64,000 nucleotides of DNA, from contig JAHBUV010000001.1 in assembly GCA_019637915.1 (NCBI GenBank), positions 1,334,565 to 1,398,564 on the forward strand. Direction: 5' to 3'. The first letter of the stretch is position 1, and the number at the start of each line of letters is the position of its first letter. Made by a program: the position numbers and the translations under genes. Positions 8,207 to 16,121 of the stretch are shown one piece after another. This DNA is from Pseudobdellovibrionaceae bacterium. Its GTDB lineage: Bacteria > Bdellovibrionota > Bdellovibrionia > Bdellovibrionales > Bdellovibrionaceae. Under the pieces are notes generated by a model. It was given only the letters and a program-made list of their open reading frames with translations. It did no database searches and was not told where the DNA came from.

Positions 8207-8556
8207 GGCTTCTCCGCCGGGAGGGGCAGGCCGCCCTGGAATCCCTGGTCCTCCTGCCCCTCTTCCTGTCATTGCTGACCCTGGTGCTGGGGCTGTTCCT
8301 CCTGGCCGGCGCCGTTTTCCTCCTCGAAGACCGGCTGGAGGAAACGCTTTTGTGCCTGAGTCACCGCGAGCGTTCCCGGTGCGAAACTGATTTCCGGAGT
8401 TTCGTGCAACGAAGCGGCTTGCACCATCTGAACGCGCGGTCCCGGTTCACCAAAAACGGCGGGCGCTGGAGCGGGCTTGTGGAACTGCAAAAACCCTGGG
8501 GCGGGTCCTTTGTGATGCGACGGGATCTTCGCACTCCTCTCACGGACAATCGATGA
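8203..8556 (+). CDS. TadE-like minor pseudopilin
   Basis: The 117-residue protein starts with GTG overlapping the Flp stop. The N-terminus RREGQAALESLVLLPLFLSL is a pseudopilin-like leader with Glu at the +5 region and a single transmembrane helix, followed by a small extracytoplasmic part. TadE/TadF proteins have this design and act as minor pilins in Flp pilus assembly. Sequence beyond the helix is not diagnostic. It shares 4-base overlaps with both neighbours, supporting one transcript and joint function. Confidence 0.6.
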   Translation: MRLLRREGQAALESLVLLPLFLSLLTLVLGLFLLAGAVFLLEDRLEETLLCLSHRERSRCETDFRSFVQRSGLHHLNARSRFTKNGGRWSGLVELQKPWGGSFVMRRDLRTPLTDNR

Positions 8557-9248
8557 GGGGCAATCGGCGTGGCTTCGCCATGATCAGCCTGCTGACCCTC
8601 CTGCCCGTGCTTCTGGCGGCGGGCGCCTGCTTGTTTTTCATCATGGGCTTTGTCGAAGACCGCACGGCCACGCGCAACGGCTGCCGCCGGCAGCTGCTGC
8701 AGGGGCTGGAACAAGCGGGACGCCCGATGAAGCAGCTGATGGACCTCAACCCCCTCGCCTGGCGGTTGCGCGCCGAAAAAACCGCCGCCCTCGCGGCTTT
8801 GGCGGCGGCCACCGCCGCCGGGAATCCCGCCGCGGTGTCCGCCGCCAACATGCGCCTGCAGGTGATCCAACAAAAGCAAACCAGCCTCGATCTTCGGCAA
8901 AAGGCTCTCCTTCGCCGGGCGGACGCGTCTTTGAAATCATCGCAGACCCTGGCGTGGCGGGCCGTCGCCCGGGCGCCGCTGAATTTTTTGGTTCCTCAAC
9001 CGCAAAAACCCGTCTTCATTCCCCCGGCCCTCCGTCCGGATGGACCGGGCCCGGCTCCGGTTTACGTTCTTCCTCCCGATTTCGAGCGGCGCCAGACCCT
9101 GGCGCAGAAATGGCAAAGCCGTTTCGAACTGCGCGGGCCCCTGCAAAATTTCCTGCCGGCCCGCGGGAGGTTGAACGAAACATGCGCCGCCACTCTCGTC
9201 CCCCGAGGAAACTTTTGGAGATCCCGTCTGACCGAGGCCAGGTTCTGA
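8553..9248 (+). CDS. Membrane-anchored Tad-locus protein, TadG-like position
   Basis: The 231-residue protein opens with RRGFAMISLLTLLPVLLAAG, a pseudopilin-like leader plus one transmembrane helix. An Ala/Gln-rich helical region (about 60-130) and a Pro-rich extracytoplasmic tail follow. The position within the pilin run suggests a minor-pilin or TadG-like role, but I see no von Willebrand domain, so this is inference from context. Its 3' end overlaps the next small pseudopilin gene by 67 bases, an unusually long overlap. Confidence 0.5.
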   Translation: MRGNRRGFAMISLLTLLPVLLAAGACLFFIMGFVEDRTATRNGCRRQLLQGLEQAGRPMKQLMDLNPLAWRLRAEKTAALAALAAATAAGNPAAVSAANMRLQVIQQKQTSLDLRQKALLRRADASLKSSQTLAWRAVARAPLNFLVPQPQKPVFIPPALRPDGPGPAPVYVLPPDFERRQTLAQKWQSRFELRGPLQNFLPARGRLNETCAATLVPRGNFWRSRLTEARF

Positions 9249-9370
9249 TCGAAGGCCTTTTGATGACGATTTTCCTTTTCGCTTTTTTCGCGGTCGCTTT
9301 GCAATCCGTTCAGGAGGAAAAGCCCCGCGTGAACCACCACCGCTTCAGCCGCGAAAGGACGCAGCGATGA
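9182..9370 (+). CDS. Very small pseudopilin-like protein
   Basis: The ATG at 9182 lies inside the 3' end of the preceding gene. The 62-residue product has a basic leader (MRRHSRPPRKLLEIPSDRGQ) followed by VLIEGLLMTIFLFAFFAVAL, matching the prepilin cleavage pattern G/Q then hydrophobic helix with Glu. Only about 25 residues follow the helix. It overlaps the next gene by four bases. The frame is open well upstream, but that part is Arg/Pro-rich shadow sequence. It is a probable minor pilin or assembly peptide of the Tad system. Confidence 0.55.
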   Translation: MRRHSRPPRKLLEIPSDRGQVLIEGLLMTIFLFAFFAVALQSVQEEKPRVNHHRFSRERTQR

Positions 9371-9849
9371 ATCATTGGCGGCAAAAAATCCTCCAGCTGA
9401 TCGAAGACCGCAAGGAGCTTCTGTTGTGGCTCATCTTCATCGCCATCGGCGCCACCGCGGCGGCTCTTTCCCTCACGATGCGACAGGCGGAATCCCCGGC
9501 GGAGGCCATCACCTCCCTGGAAACTTTCATCCCCCGCGACCACCTGCTGATCCCGGTGGAAATCGCCAACGCCGACAAGCTCGAAGGCATTTTGGGCGCG
9601 AACGGCATCGTCGATCTGTACGTCGTCCCCGCCGAAGGCGGTCCGGCGCGCCTGGTGGGACGGCGGCTGCGGCTTTTGCGCGCGCCCCTCAATCCCCAGG
9701 CCTTCGCCGTCCTCTTGAAAGAGAGCGAGGCCGATCGTTTTCTCTCGAATCCCGGCCCCTACATCGCCAGCGTGCGACCTTTGAACGAGAAAACCCACGA
9801 GGTCGCGCGCCCCACCCCGGGGCCGCGAATCGATTACCAACAGGAGTGA
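9367..9849 (+). CDS. Short CpaB/RcpC-like Tad assembly protein
   Basis: The 160-residue protein has one N-terminal transmembrane helix (LLLWLIFIAIGATAAALSL). A periplasmic part follows in which the order of motifs resembles CpaB/RcpC: an entry segment (TFIPRDHLLIPVEIAN), then GIVDLYVV, a stretch ending ARLVGRRLRLL, and a closing AVLLKESEADRF...IASVRP. CpaB proteins stabilise the Tad secretin in the periplasm and are usually around 250-300 residues, so this is a shortened version or a divergent relative. It overlaps the preceding gene by four bases. Confidence 0.5.
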   Translation: MNHWRQKILQLIEDRKELLLWLIFIAIGATAAALSLTMRQAESPAEAITSLETFIPRDHLLIPVEIANADKLEGILGANGIVDLYVVPAEGGPARLVGRRLRLLRAPLNPQAFAVLLKESEADRFLSNPGPYIASVRPLNEKTHEVARPTPGPRIDYQQE

Positions 9850-9852
9850 AAA

Positions 9853-10329
9853 ATGAAATGGATCCCTTTGCTTTTCCTGAGTTTTGGTTTGAACCAGCCT
9901 CTGCGGGCGCAAACGCCGGACGGAGAATTGCGGCCCGCTTTGGTGAAATCCAGCCGGGATTTTCTGGAGGACAAAATCAGCGCCGCGCAGTTCCTGGTCA
10001 TCGCGCGGGCGGAACATCAGCGGGAATCGTTCAATGCGGAGGAAAAATCCTACCTCGCCGATCTGTCCGAGCGCCTGCCGGAAAATCTGCGGCAGAATCT
10101 TTGTCCGCGCGCCCATGAGGGGCTCTGCGAAGACTCCCTGACCGCCATGAGCGACCACTGGCAGGAGGTCCCCCTGGACGCACCCGGCAGCCACGTCACG
10201 GAAACCGCGCCGACTTCGTCCTGGTGGAACCGGAATTCACGCTGGGTGCTGATGGCCGCGGTCGGCGGCCTGGCGGCGTCCGCCTGGATGTTGCGGGACA
10301 AGGAACTGCAAATCAGTCCCGCGCGCTGA
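9853..10329 (+). CDS. Secreted hypothetical protein of the Tad cluster
   Basis: The 158-residue protein has a signal peptide (MKWIPLLFLSFGLNQPLRA), a helical middle with two cysteines (NLCPRAHEGLC), and a C-terminal transmembrane helix (WVLMAAVGGLAASAWML). The hydrophobic tail suggests it stays membrane-attached after export. It follows the CpaB-like gene by three bases and is the last gene of the rightward run. Its 3' end overlaps the convergent amidohydrolase gene by 17 bases. I do not recognise the family; a role in pilus assembly is only implied by position. Confidence 0.55.
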   Translation: MKWIPLLFLSFGLNQPLRAQTPDGELRPALVKSSRDFLEDKISAAQFLVIARAEHQRESFNAEEKSYLADLSERLPENLRQNLCPRAHEGLCEDSLTAMSDHWQEVPLDAPGSHVTETAPTSSWWNRNSRWVLMAAVGGLAASAWMLRDKELQISPAR

Positions 10330-11578
10330 AGACCACGCGTCCGTTCAAACGGACTTCAAGGGTCTTTTCATCCGCGAAAAGGCTTTCGCCGGCTGTCACA
10401 TGGGGATCCGGGTGAACATGGAAACTCAAAGGGTCGCCCTGCAAAGCCGGGATGCCGGTGGCGACGCTTTCCCGCAGGGCCTTCAGGTTCGAAAACAGCG
10501 ATGGCGCCTCGATGGGGCTGTCGCTGCCGAAGCGCACCGGGATTTTCATGCGGCGCAGGGCCTCCCACGGAAAAGCGTGGCGGGCGAGGGGTCCGAGCTT
10601 CTTCTCGAGCCACAAGCGGTCCGTCAGCCAATGGCAAGGTTGCAAGTGGCAGATCACATGCAGGGGTTTCATCTTCTGAATGGTCTCGGGCCGGATGATC
10701 TCGGCGTGTTCGAGATTCAATCGACCACCGAGACCCGCGGCGGAAAGTTGGCGGGCGATTTCCACCATTCTGTCCACCGCCTCGTCACCGATGGTGTGCA
10801 CGGCCACTTCGAGATCATTCTCCCAGCTGCGGCGGATCACTTCGGCGGCCTCGTCCAGGCTCCAGCAGGCCATGCCCTGGGTGCCGTCATCGCGATGCAA
10901 ATAGGGCTGCGACAGCAGGGCCGTGTCGGATCCCAGGGAGCCATCATAATAGAATTTCATGCCGAGAAGCTTGTTCAAGGGGCTTTGCGCGCGGCGGGCG
11001 GCTTTGGCCTCTTCGAGAACGCGGTCGAAATCGGCCAGGTTCTCGCAGGCGAAATTCCAATCCACGTGCAAAGCGCTCTCACCACGGTCCTCCAGACGGA
11101 GAGACTCATTCCAGGCCTGGGCGCCACCGGCCATGTCCCGCACATGGGTGAAACCGGCGGCGTTGAAGCGCTTCATTCCCAAGCTCAGGTAACGGCGCAT
11201 TTCCTCGTCGGAGGCGGCCGGCAGGCTTTGCAGGTTCAAGTAGTGTTCGGTCTCGTAAAACACGCCCTCGCCGCTTTTGCCGAGCAGGGCGAGACCGCGG
11301 GAGTTGGTGACTCCCGAGTGCCCATCGCAGCGGGAGAAATAAACCGGCGTGTCCGGGAAGAAACGATCCAGATCGAGGGCCCGCGGCGCGCGCGCCTCCG
11401 GCCAGCGATTTTCATCCCAGCCAAAACCCACCAACCAAGGCCCGCGGAAATCCGCCGGGCGCGGCTTGAGACGGGCGAAATCCTCCAGGGACTTCAAAAC
11501 CGAAAGATCCGCCTGGCAGGCCATTTCGCCGGTGGCGGCCAGATGCACGTGACTGTCATACAGGTTCTTTAAAAGCAC
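10313..11578 (-). CDS. YtcJ-type amidohydrolase, N-terminally short
   Basis: The 421-residue protein has the metal-dependent amidohydrolase motifs of the YtcJ/AepA group: DSHVHL for the first metal ligands, GFGWDENRWPE, KFYYDGSLGSDTA, HTIGDEA and the late Asp in FGSDSPIEAP. Such enzymes hydrolyse C-N bonds of varied amides; the substrate cannot be predicted. Relatives are usually longer because a beta-sandwich half-domain precedes the first His-x-His. Here the protein starts almost at that motif. The start is GTG at 11578, whose only ribosome-binding candidate (GGGGGG) lies in the arm of the terminator hairpin just upstream. Confidence 0.8.
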   Translation of the reverse strand: MLLKNLYDSHVHLAATGEMACQADLSVLKSLEDFARLKPRPADFRGPWLVGFGWDENRWPEARAPRALDLDRFFPDTPVYFSRCDGHSGVTNSRGLALLGKSGEGVFYETEHYLNLQSLPAASDEEMRRYLSLGMKRFNAAGFTHVRDMAGGAQAWNESLRLEDRGESALHVDWNFACENLADFDRVLEEAKAARRAQSPLNKLLGMKFYYDGSLGSDTALLSQPYLHRDDGTQGMACWSLDEAAEVIRRSWENDLEVAVHTIGDEAVDRMVEIARQLSAAGLGGRLNLEHAEIIRPETIQKMKPLHVICHLQPCHWLTDRLWLEKKLGPLARHAFPWEALRRMKIPVRFGSDSPIEAPSLFSNLKALRESVATGIPALQGDPLSFHVHPDPHVTAGESLFADEKTLEVRLNGRVVFSARD

Positions 11579-11580
11579 GA

Positions 11581-11605
11581 AACCCCCCGCAAATGTCGGA
11601 GGGTT
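11581..11605 (-). terminator. Hairpin between Met/Gly-repeat gene and amidohydrolase gene
   Basis: Nine-base arms (plus strand AACCCCCCG and CGGAGGGTT, one G-U pair) enclose a 7-base loop. Read leftward it follows the Met/Gly-repeat gene, but only a short broken T stretch comes next, so termination may be partial. The distal arm holds the putative ribosome-binding site of the amidohydrolase. Confidence 0.5.
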
Positions 11606-11632
11606 CCTGGTTACGCCTTTTTTCGCTCAGGA

Positions 11633-13558
11633 TCAACGTCCGGTCGGACCTTGAATCGGAGGAATCGTGTTATTCGGGTAAGGGCCCATGGGCATGATCG
11701 TGCCACCGCCGATGCCGCCACCAATGTAGCCGCCTCCGCCGATATAGCCGCCGCCACCGATATAACCACCACCGCCCATGTAACCGCCACCCACGCCGAT
11801 GCCGCCGCCCATCTGGACTTGCTGCATCCGCACCATGAGGCTTTGCATTTCCTGCTGCAGACCCATCATCGTGCGTTGTTTCTGCATGTAGGTCTCTTGC
11901 GCGCGCATCTGCATCTGCATCTGCATCTGATATTGCTGCATCTGCATTTGCATGAGCTGCTGCTGGTAAGGCATTCCCATGCCCATACCACCCATGCCCA
12001 TGCCGGGCATCATTCCCATACCACCCATGCCGTAGGGCATTCCCATCATGCCACCCATACCGGGCATCATTCCCATACCACCCATGCCGTAGGGCATTCC
12101 CATCATGCCACCCATACCGGGCATCATTCCCATACCACCCATGCCGTAGGGCATTCCCATCATGCCACCCATGCCGTAGGGCATTCCCATCATGCCACCC
12201 ATGCCGTAGGGCATTCCCATCATGCCACCCATACCGGGCATCATTCCCATACCACCCATGCCGTAGGGCATTCCCATCATGCCACCCATGCCGGGCATCA
12301 TACCCATGCCGCCCATGCCCATCATGCCGGGGTACATACCGGGCATCATTCCCATACCGCCCATGCCCGGCATGCCGTTCATGCCGAAGTAGCCGCCGAT
12401 GCCGGGAAACATGCCAGGACCGTTCATCCCCCAGGGAGTCATTCCTGGCATGTACATGCCGCCGCCCATCGGGGCGCCCATCATGCCGGCGGGATATCCG
12501 AACATGCCGGCCCCGTTCGGGTAACCGTACAGGGGGCCACCCATGCCGTAAGGACCCATCATGCCCGCGGCCCCCATCGGGAAGCCGGCGCCGCCGACGC
12601 CGCCGGCGCAGCCGAAGGCCCCGGCGCCCATGCCGCCGCCGAGGGCGCCATAGATCGCGTTCGAGATGAAAGGCAATCCGTAACCCCACGCGGGATAGGT
12701 GCTTTGAGTCGGCCATCCCAGCGCGGCGTTGTTTTCGGAGATCATCTTATTTTGTTGATAACCCATGTAGACGGCCAGGCCGCCCACCAGGCCGTTCGAC
12801 AGAACGCTGGCCCAGTTCACTCCGGGACCCTGACCGCCGCCGGCGCAGAAGAAACAGAAACCGCTCTCGGTTTTTTTCGGATTTTCCTTGGCGTCTTCGA
12901 TCGCCATCTCGGCGTTCTCTTTTTCGTCCTCGATCAGGCGGTCCAGGTCCTCGATCTCGTTTTCCAGACGGCGCTTTTTCGCGTAGTCGCTGGCGTAGTC
13001 GCGCAAGCCCTTCACGCAGTTGCCGCCGCGGCGGCGATCGGCGCTGAGAGTGCCGGGAAGGGAGCAGGCGGACCCGTTCACCGAACCGTTTTCGCAGATG
13101 CTGAACCACTGATCGGGGTTGTAAGGGCCGAACGAAGAACCGCGGGCCTCCCCTTGAACGCAAGGGTTGCCCTTGGACGGGATGCAGCCCTCCTCGCGGC
13201 CCGAGAAGCCCTCGTAGGCGGAGCAAGCGCGGCCGTTTTCAATGTGCGTGAAAATGACGTCCGTGTAGGTCGGGGAAATCGCGTCCTCGATGTCGCGGCG
13301 GGCGCGTTCGAGCTGACGATCGAGCTTTTTCAACTGCGCTTCTTTTTGCTTTTTCAGTTTTTCCGCGCGCTCCGCGGCGGCCCGCGCCTGGCGGACTCCG
13401 TCAACGCGATCGTAAGCGCCATTGCCGGCCGTGCCCGGATAAGGACAGGATTGGTTCGCGCCCCACATCCCCGTTCCCCAGGGCGTCGATTGCGCATGTG
13501 CCGTGAACGACAGGACAATCGTTCCGAGAACGACCGCGGTCTTCAGGACAAAATTCAT
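11633..13558 (-). CDS. Secreted Met/Gly-rich repeat protein
   Basis: The 641-residue protein has a signal peptide (MNFVLKTAVVLGTIVLSFTAHA). Next comes a cysteine-containing region (about 23-260) with two charged coiled-coil segments (AAAERAEKLKKQKEAQLKKL and EIEDLDRLIEDEKENAEMA). The remainder is low complexity: Gly/Met/Pro/Tyr repeats, a Gln/Met helix-like stretch (LMQMQMQQYQMQMQ) and Gly-Tyr-Ile repeats. GAGGAG lies before ATG 13558, which also fits the signal peptide. I recognise no family. Met-rich exported proteins can bind copper or absorb oxidants, and Gly-rich ones can be adhesive or structural; either is only a guess. Confidence 0.75.
   Translation of the reverse strand: MNFVLKTAVVLGTIVLSFTAHAQSTPWGTGMWGANQSCPYPGTAGNGAYDRVDGVRQARAAAERAEKLKKQKEAQLKKLDRQLERARRDIEDAISPTYTDVIFTHIENGRACSAYEGFSGREEGCIPSKGNPCVQGEARGSSFGPYNPDQWFSICENGSVNGSACSLPGTLSADRRRGGNCVKGLRDYASDYAKKRRLENEIEDLDRLIEDEKENAEMAIEDAKENPKKTESGFCFFCAGGGQGPGVNWASVLSNGLVGGLAVYMGYQQNKMISENNAALGWPTQSTYPAWGYGLPFISNAIYGALGGGMGAGAFGCAGGVGGAGFPMGAAGMMGPYGMGGPLYGYPNGAGMFGYPAGMMGAPMGGGMYMPGMTPWGMNGPGMFPGIGGYFGMNGMPGMGGMGMMPGMYPGMMGMGGMGMMPGMGGMMGMPYGMGGMGMMPGMGGMMGMPYGMGGMMGMPYGMGGMMGMPYGMGGMGMMPGMGGMMGMPYGMGGMGMMPGMGGMMGMPYGMGGMGMMPGMGMGGMGMGMPYQQQLMQMQMQQYQMQMQMQMRAQETYMQKQRTMMGLQQEMQSLMVRMQQVQMGGGIGVGGGYMGGGGYIGGGGYIGGGGYIGGGIGGGTIMPMGPYPNNTIPPIQGPTGR
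11704..11788 (-). repeat. Gly-Tyr-Ile coding repeat
   Basis: Near the C-terminus of the Met/Gly-rich protein an 18-base unit encoding GGGGYI is repeated about four times with small changes. Confidence 0.7.
12000..12320 (-). repeat. Two-module Met/Gly coding tandem repeat
   Basis: Two modules alternate in the protein: A = GMGGMGMMP (9 residues) and B = GMGGMMGMPY (10 residues). From the N-terminal side the order is A-B-A-B-B-B-A-B-A-B-A. The DNA of copies is nearly identical, implying recent slippage or recombination. Confidence 0.85.
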
Positions 13559-13694
13559 AGTCCACTCCTCATGAGATTCCTCTATTTTCCATGTTTTCAT
13601 CGGAACGTGCCTACCTGGACTTGACTCATTCTCGATCATTCTGGACCTAGATCGGGTTGCCTGGATCTTTTCCGGCCCTCTAGACTGGAGAAAC

Positions 13695-14798
13695 ATGAAA
13701 CAGACCATTCTTTGCGTGGACGATGAGACGGACAATGTGGATGCCCTCGAGCGGCTTTTCCGGAAAAAATTCCAGGTCCTGCGCGCCACCTCGGGACAGG
13801 AGGCGTTGAAAGTCCTGTCCCGCCATCAAGGTCCCGTCGCCGCCATCATCACCGACCAGCGCATGCCCGAGATGACCGGCTCGGAATTCCTGGAGCGCAC
13901 CCTGCAAAGCCATCCCGACACCGTCCGCCTGCTGCTCACCGGTTACACCGACCTCGATTCCGTCATCAACGCCGTCAACAAAGGGCAGATCTTCCGCTAC
14001 CTGACGAAGCCCTGGGATCCCGTCGACCTCGCCAACACCGTGGACCGCGCCGTCGAACGTTTCGAGCTCGGCCAGGAACTGAAGCAAAGAAACGCCGAGC
14101 TCGCCGTCGCCAACGAGGAACTGAAAAACCTCGACAAGGCGAAATCGAACTTCATGATCCTGGTGAACCATGAGTTGAAAACCCCGCTCACGACGGTATT
14201 GAATTTCACCGGTCTCTTGTCCGAAACGACGATGGATGAAGAGCAGCGCCTGTACGTCGACCGCATCCAGAAAAGCGGCGAGCGCCTGAAGGTCCTGATC
14301 GAGGACGTCCTGCTGGTGGTGAAAGCCGAGACCGGGCAACTGAAATCCGACCGCCGCGAGACGAAGATCACGTCCTTCCTGGCGGAACTCCCGCCCGACG
14401 TCGTCAAGATCGCCGCGGACAAGAACCAATCGTTGAAAGAGGACCTGGCGCCCCTGCCGGTGAAGGCCGACCCGGGACAGATCCGACAGGTGCTGCAGCG
14501 ACTCGTGCATAACGCCGTGAAATTCGGGCGCGACAACTCCGAGATCCTGCTGGAGTCCGCGGCCGACGGCGAAGACGTCGTCTTCAGCGTCACCAACCAC
14601 GGCGACACCATTTCCAAACAGGTGATCGCCCATATTTTCCGGCCCTTTTTCATCGATGAAGACATCATGAACCACTCCACCGGCATGGGCCTGGGGCTCA
14701 CCATCTGCCAGAGCCTCCTGCGCGTGCACGGTTCCGTGCTCGACATCCGCAACCGCGGCGACGGCGTGACCGTGAGTTTCCGCCTCCCGGCCGTCTGA
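13695..14798 (+). CDS. Receiver-histidine kinase hybrid (response regulator fused to HisKA/HATPase)
   Basis: The 367-residue cytoplasmic protein has a receiver domain first (residues 1-125; acidic pair in CVDDE, phospho-acceptor Asp in ITDQRMPEM, Lys in YLTKPWD). A short coiled coil and a histidine kinase core follow, with H-box NHELKTPLT near residue 160, N-box HNAVKF and G-box GMGLGLTI. There is no transmembrane segment or sensor domain, so the input must be phosphorylation or protein binding. It precedes the Tad secretin and ATPase genes in the same direction, 75 bases apart, and may tune pilus assembly. TTGCCT and TAGACT 18 bases apart are a possible promoter. Confidence 0.88.
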   Translation: MKQTILCVDDETDNVDALERLFRKKFQVLRATSGQEALKVLSRHQGPVAAIITDQRMPEMTGSEFLERTLQSHPDTVRLLLTGYTDLDSVINAVNKGQIFRYLTKPWDPVDLANTVDRAVERFELGQELKQRNAELAVANEELKNLDKAKSNFMILVNHELKTPLTTVLNFTGLLSETTMDEEQRLYVDRIQKSGERLKVLIEDVLLVVKAETGQLKSDRRETKITSFLAELPPDVVKIAADKNQSLKEDLAPLPVKADPGQIRQVLQRLVHNAVKFGRDNSEILLESAADGEDVVFSVTNHGDTISKQVIAHIFRPFFIDEDIMNHSTGMGLGLTICQSLLRVHGSVLDIRNRGDGVTVSFRLPAV

Positions 14799-14873
14799 AC
14801 CGCGAGGACCGGACATCCTTCTCCTCCTGCCTCGTCCCTGACCGCGGCCGCGATCTTGCCCCGTGGCCGGTCC

Positions 14874-16121
14874 ATGAAACATTTTTTCCTGCTTTTGACG
14901 CTGTCCTGGAGCCTCGTTTCGCGCGCCGATCTGCCTGACTATTTCACCGTCGGCGAGGAGGTCCCCCTGCCGGCCACCTCGTCCCGCCTGTGGATCGGCG
15001 ATCCCAAATTGCTGCGCGCCCGGGTCGAGGGCCAGCGGATCGCCCTGAAGCCCCTGAAAAAAGGCAGCGTCGAGGTCCGCTGGGGAAAGGTGTCGCGGCG
15101 CCTGGCGATCCTCACGCCGTCCGCGGCGCGCACTTTCCAAAACCTGCGCCGCGGTCAACGCCTGTGGGTGGGCCTGAAAGCCGAACTGCGGGAGGGACAG
15201 GTGATCCTGAGCGGGCGCCTTCACCGCATCGAGGACCTGGATGAAGCGATGTCGCGCCTGCCGGAGGATCCCGAGTGGGAGCTGCGCGCCGCCATGAGCC
15301 CCGCCGTGCGCGAGGCTTTTTTGCGACGCCTCGCCCGCCACTTGGGCCTGGAAACCAAACCCGCCCTGCAATTCGCCGAAGCCCCCCTGTGGTTGTCCAC
15401 GGGCTCCCCCGATGAAACCAAGGAGCTGCGAAGATCCCTGCAGCGCTTCGGCGTGCGCGTCGTTCGCGACGAGGCGGCCGTGGCCACCGAGCCCGTGGTG
15501 CGCGTCGACGTCGCCGTGGCGGAAATCCGCCGCGACGCTTTCCGCAAGTACGGCATCACCTGGCCCGCGACGGCGGAAGCGAAGCTCCTGCCGGACGGCT
15601 CCCTCACCCGTCCCGACCTCGCCTTCAACGCCCACGCGCTCGAAAAATCCGGCAACGGGCGTTTGCTCGCCCGGCCGACGCTTCTGTGCCGCAGCGGCAA
15701 AGAGGCCGAATTCATCGCCGGCGGCGAGTTCCCGGTCAAGGTCATCGGTTACCGCACTCAAGGGATTTTATGGAAACATTACGGCATCACCGTGCGCGTG
15801 AAACCCAAAGCCGATCGTTCGGGACGCATGTCCATCGCCCTCACCGTGGAGGTTTCCTCCCTCGACAACGCGGTCGCCGTGGACGGGGTCCCGGGCCTGC
15901 TCACCAACCGCGTCGCCAGCCACTTTGACCTCACCCGCCCGCGGGTCATCGCTTTGTCGGGCCTGATCAAACAGCAGGACGGCCGCCAAAGCCAGGGGCT
16001 GCCGGGCCTGACGTCCCTGCCGGTGATCGGCGCTTTGTTCTCGAGCCGCGACTGGCAGGAGAACCGCACCGAACTGGTGATTTTCGTGCGGCCTGAAATC
16101 GTTTCGGAGGAAAAACCATGA
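14874..16121 (+). CDS. cpaC: Tad/Flp pilus secretin CpaC/RcpA
   Basis: The 415-residue protein has a signal peptide (MKHFFLLLTLSWSLVSRA). An N-terminal pilus-secretin domain comes next (FTVGEEVPLPATSSRLWIGDPKLLRARVEG), then the secretin core. Recognisable core pieces are VRVDVAVAEIRRDAFRKYGI, LLARPTLLCRSGKEAEFIAGGEFPV and the closing GLTSLPVIGALFSSRDWQENRTELVIFVRPEIV. It forms the outer-membrane ring through which the Flp pilus passes. An upstream TTG is in frame, but ATG 14874 gives a normal signal peptide. The stop overlaps the ATPase start by four bases. The pilin genes lie about 4.5 kb upstream, separated by two leftward genes. Confidence 0.88.
   Translation: MKHFFLLLTLSWSLVSRADLPDYFTVGEEVPLPATSSRLWIGDPKLLRARVEGQRIALKPLKKGSVEVRWGKVSRRLAILTPSAARTFQNLRRGQRLWVGLKAELREGQVILSGRLHRIEDLDEAMSRLPEDPEWELRAAMSPAVREAFLRRLARHLGLETKPALQFAEAPLWLSTGSPDETKELRRSLQRFGVRVVRDEAAVATEPVVRVDVAVAEIRRDAFRKYGITWPATAEAKLLPDGSLTRPDLAFNAHALEKSGNGRLLARPTLLCRSGKEAEFIAGGEFPVKVIGYRTQGILWKHYGITVRVKPKADRSGRMSIALTVEVSSLDNAVAVDGVPGLLTNRVASHFDLTRPRVIALSGLIKQQDGRQSQGLPGLTSLPVIGALFSSRDWQENRTELVIFVRPEIVSEEKP

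Noticed and set aside
11990-12320. Regular repeats that might be taken for a CRISPR array.
   Set aside because: The units are contiguous coding repeats in frame with no variable spacers, and no cas genes are present.
11651-13624. A 657-codon rightward open frame very rich in His (HSHHATH repeats).
   Set aside because: It is the antisense shadow of the Met/Gly-repeat gene: Met codons (ATG) read as CAT (His) on the other strand. It has no signal peptide, no good ribosome-binding site, and the leftward frame has both.
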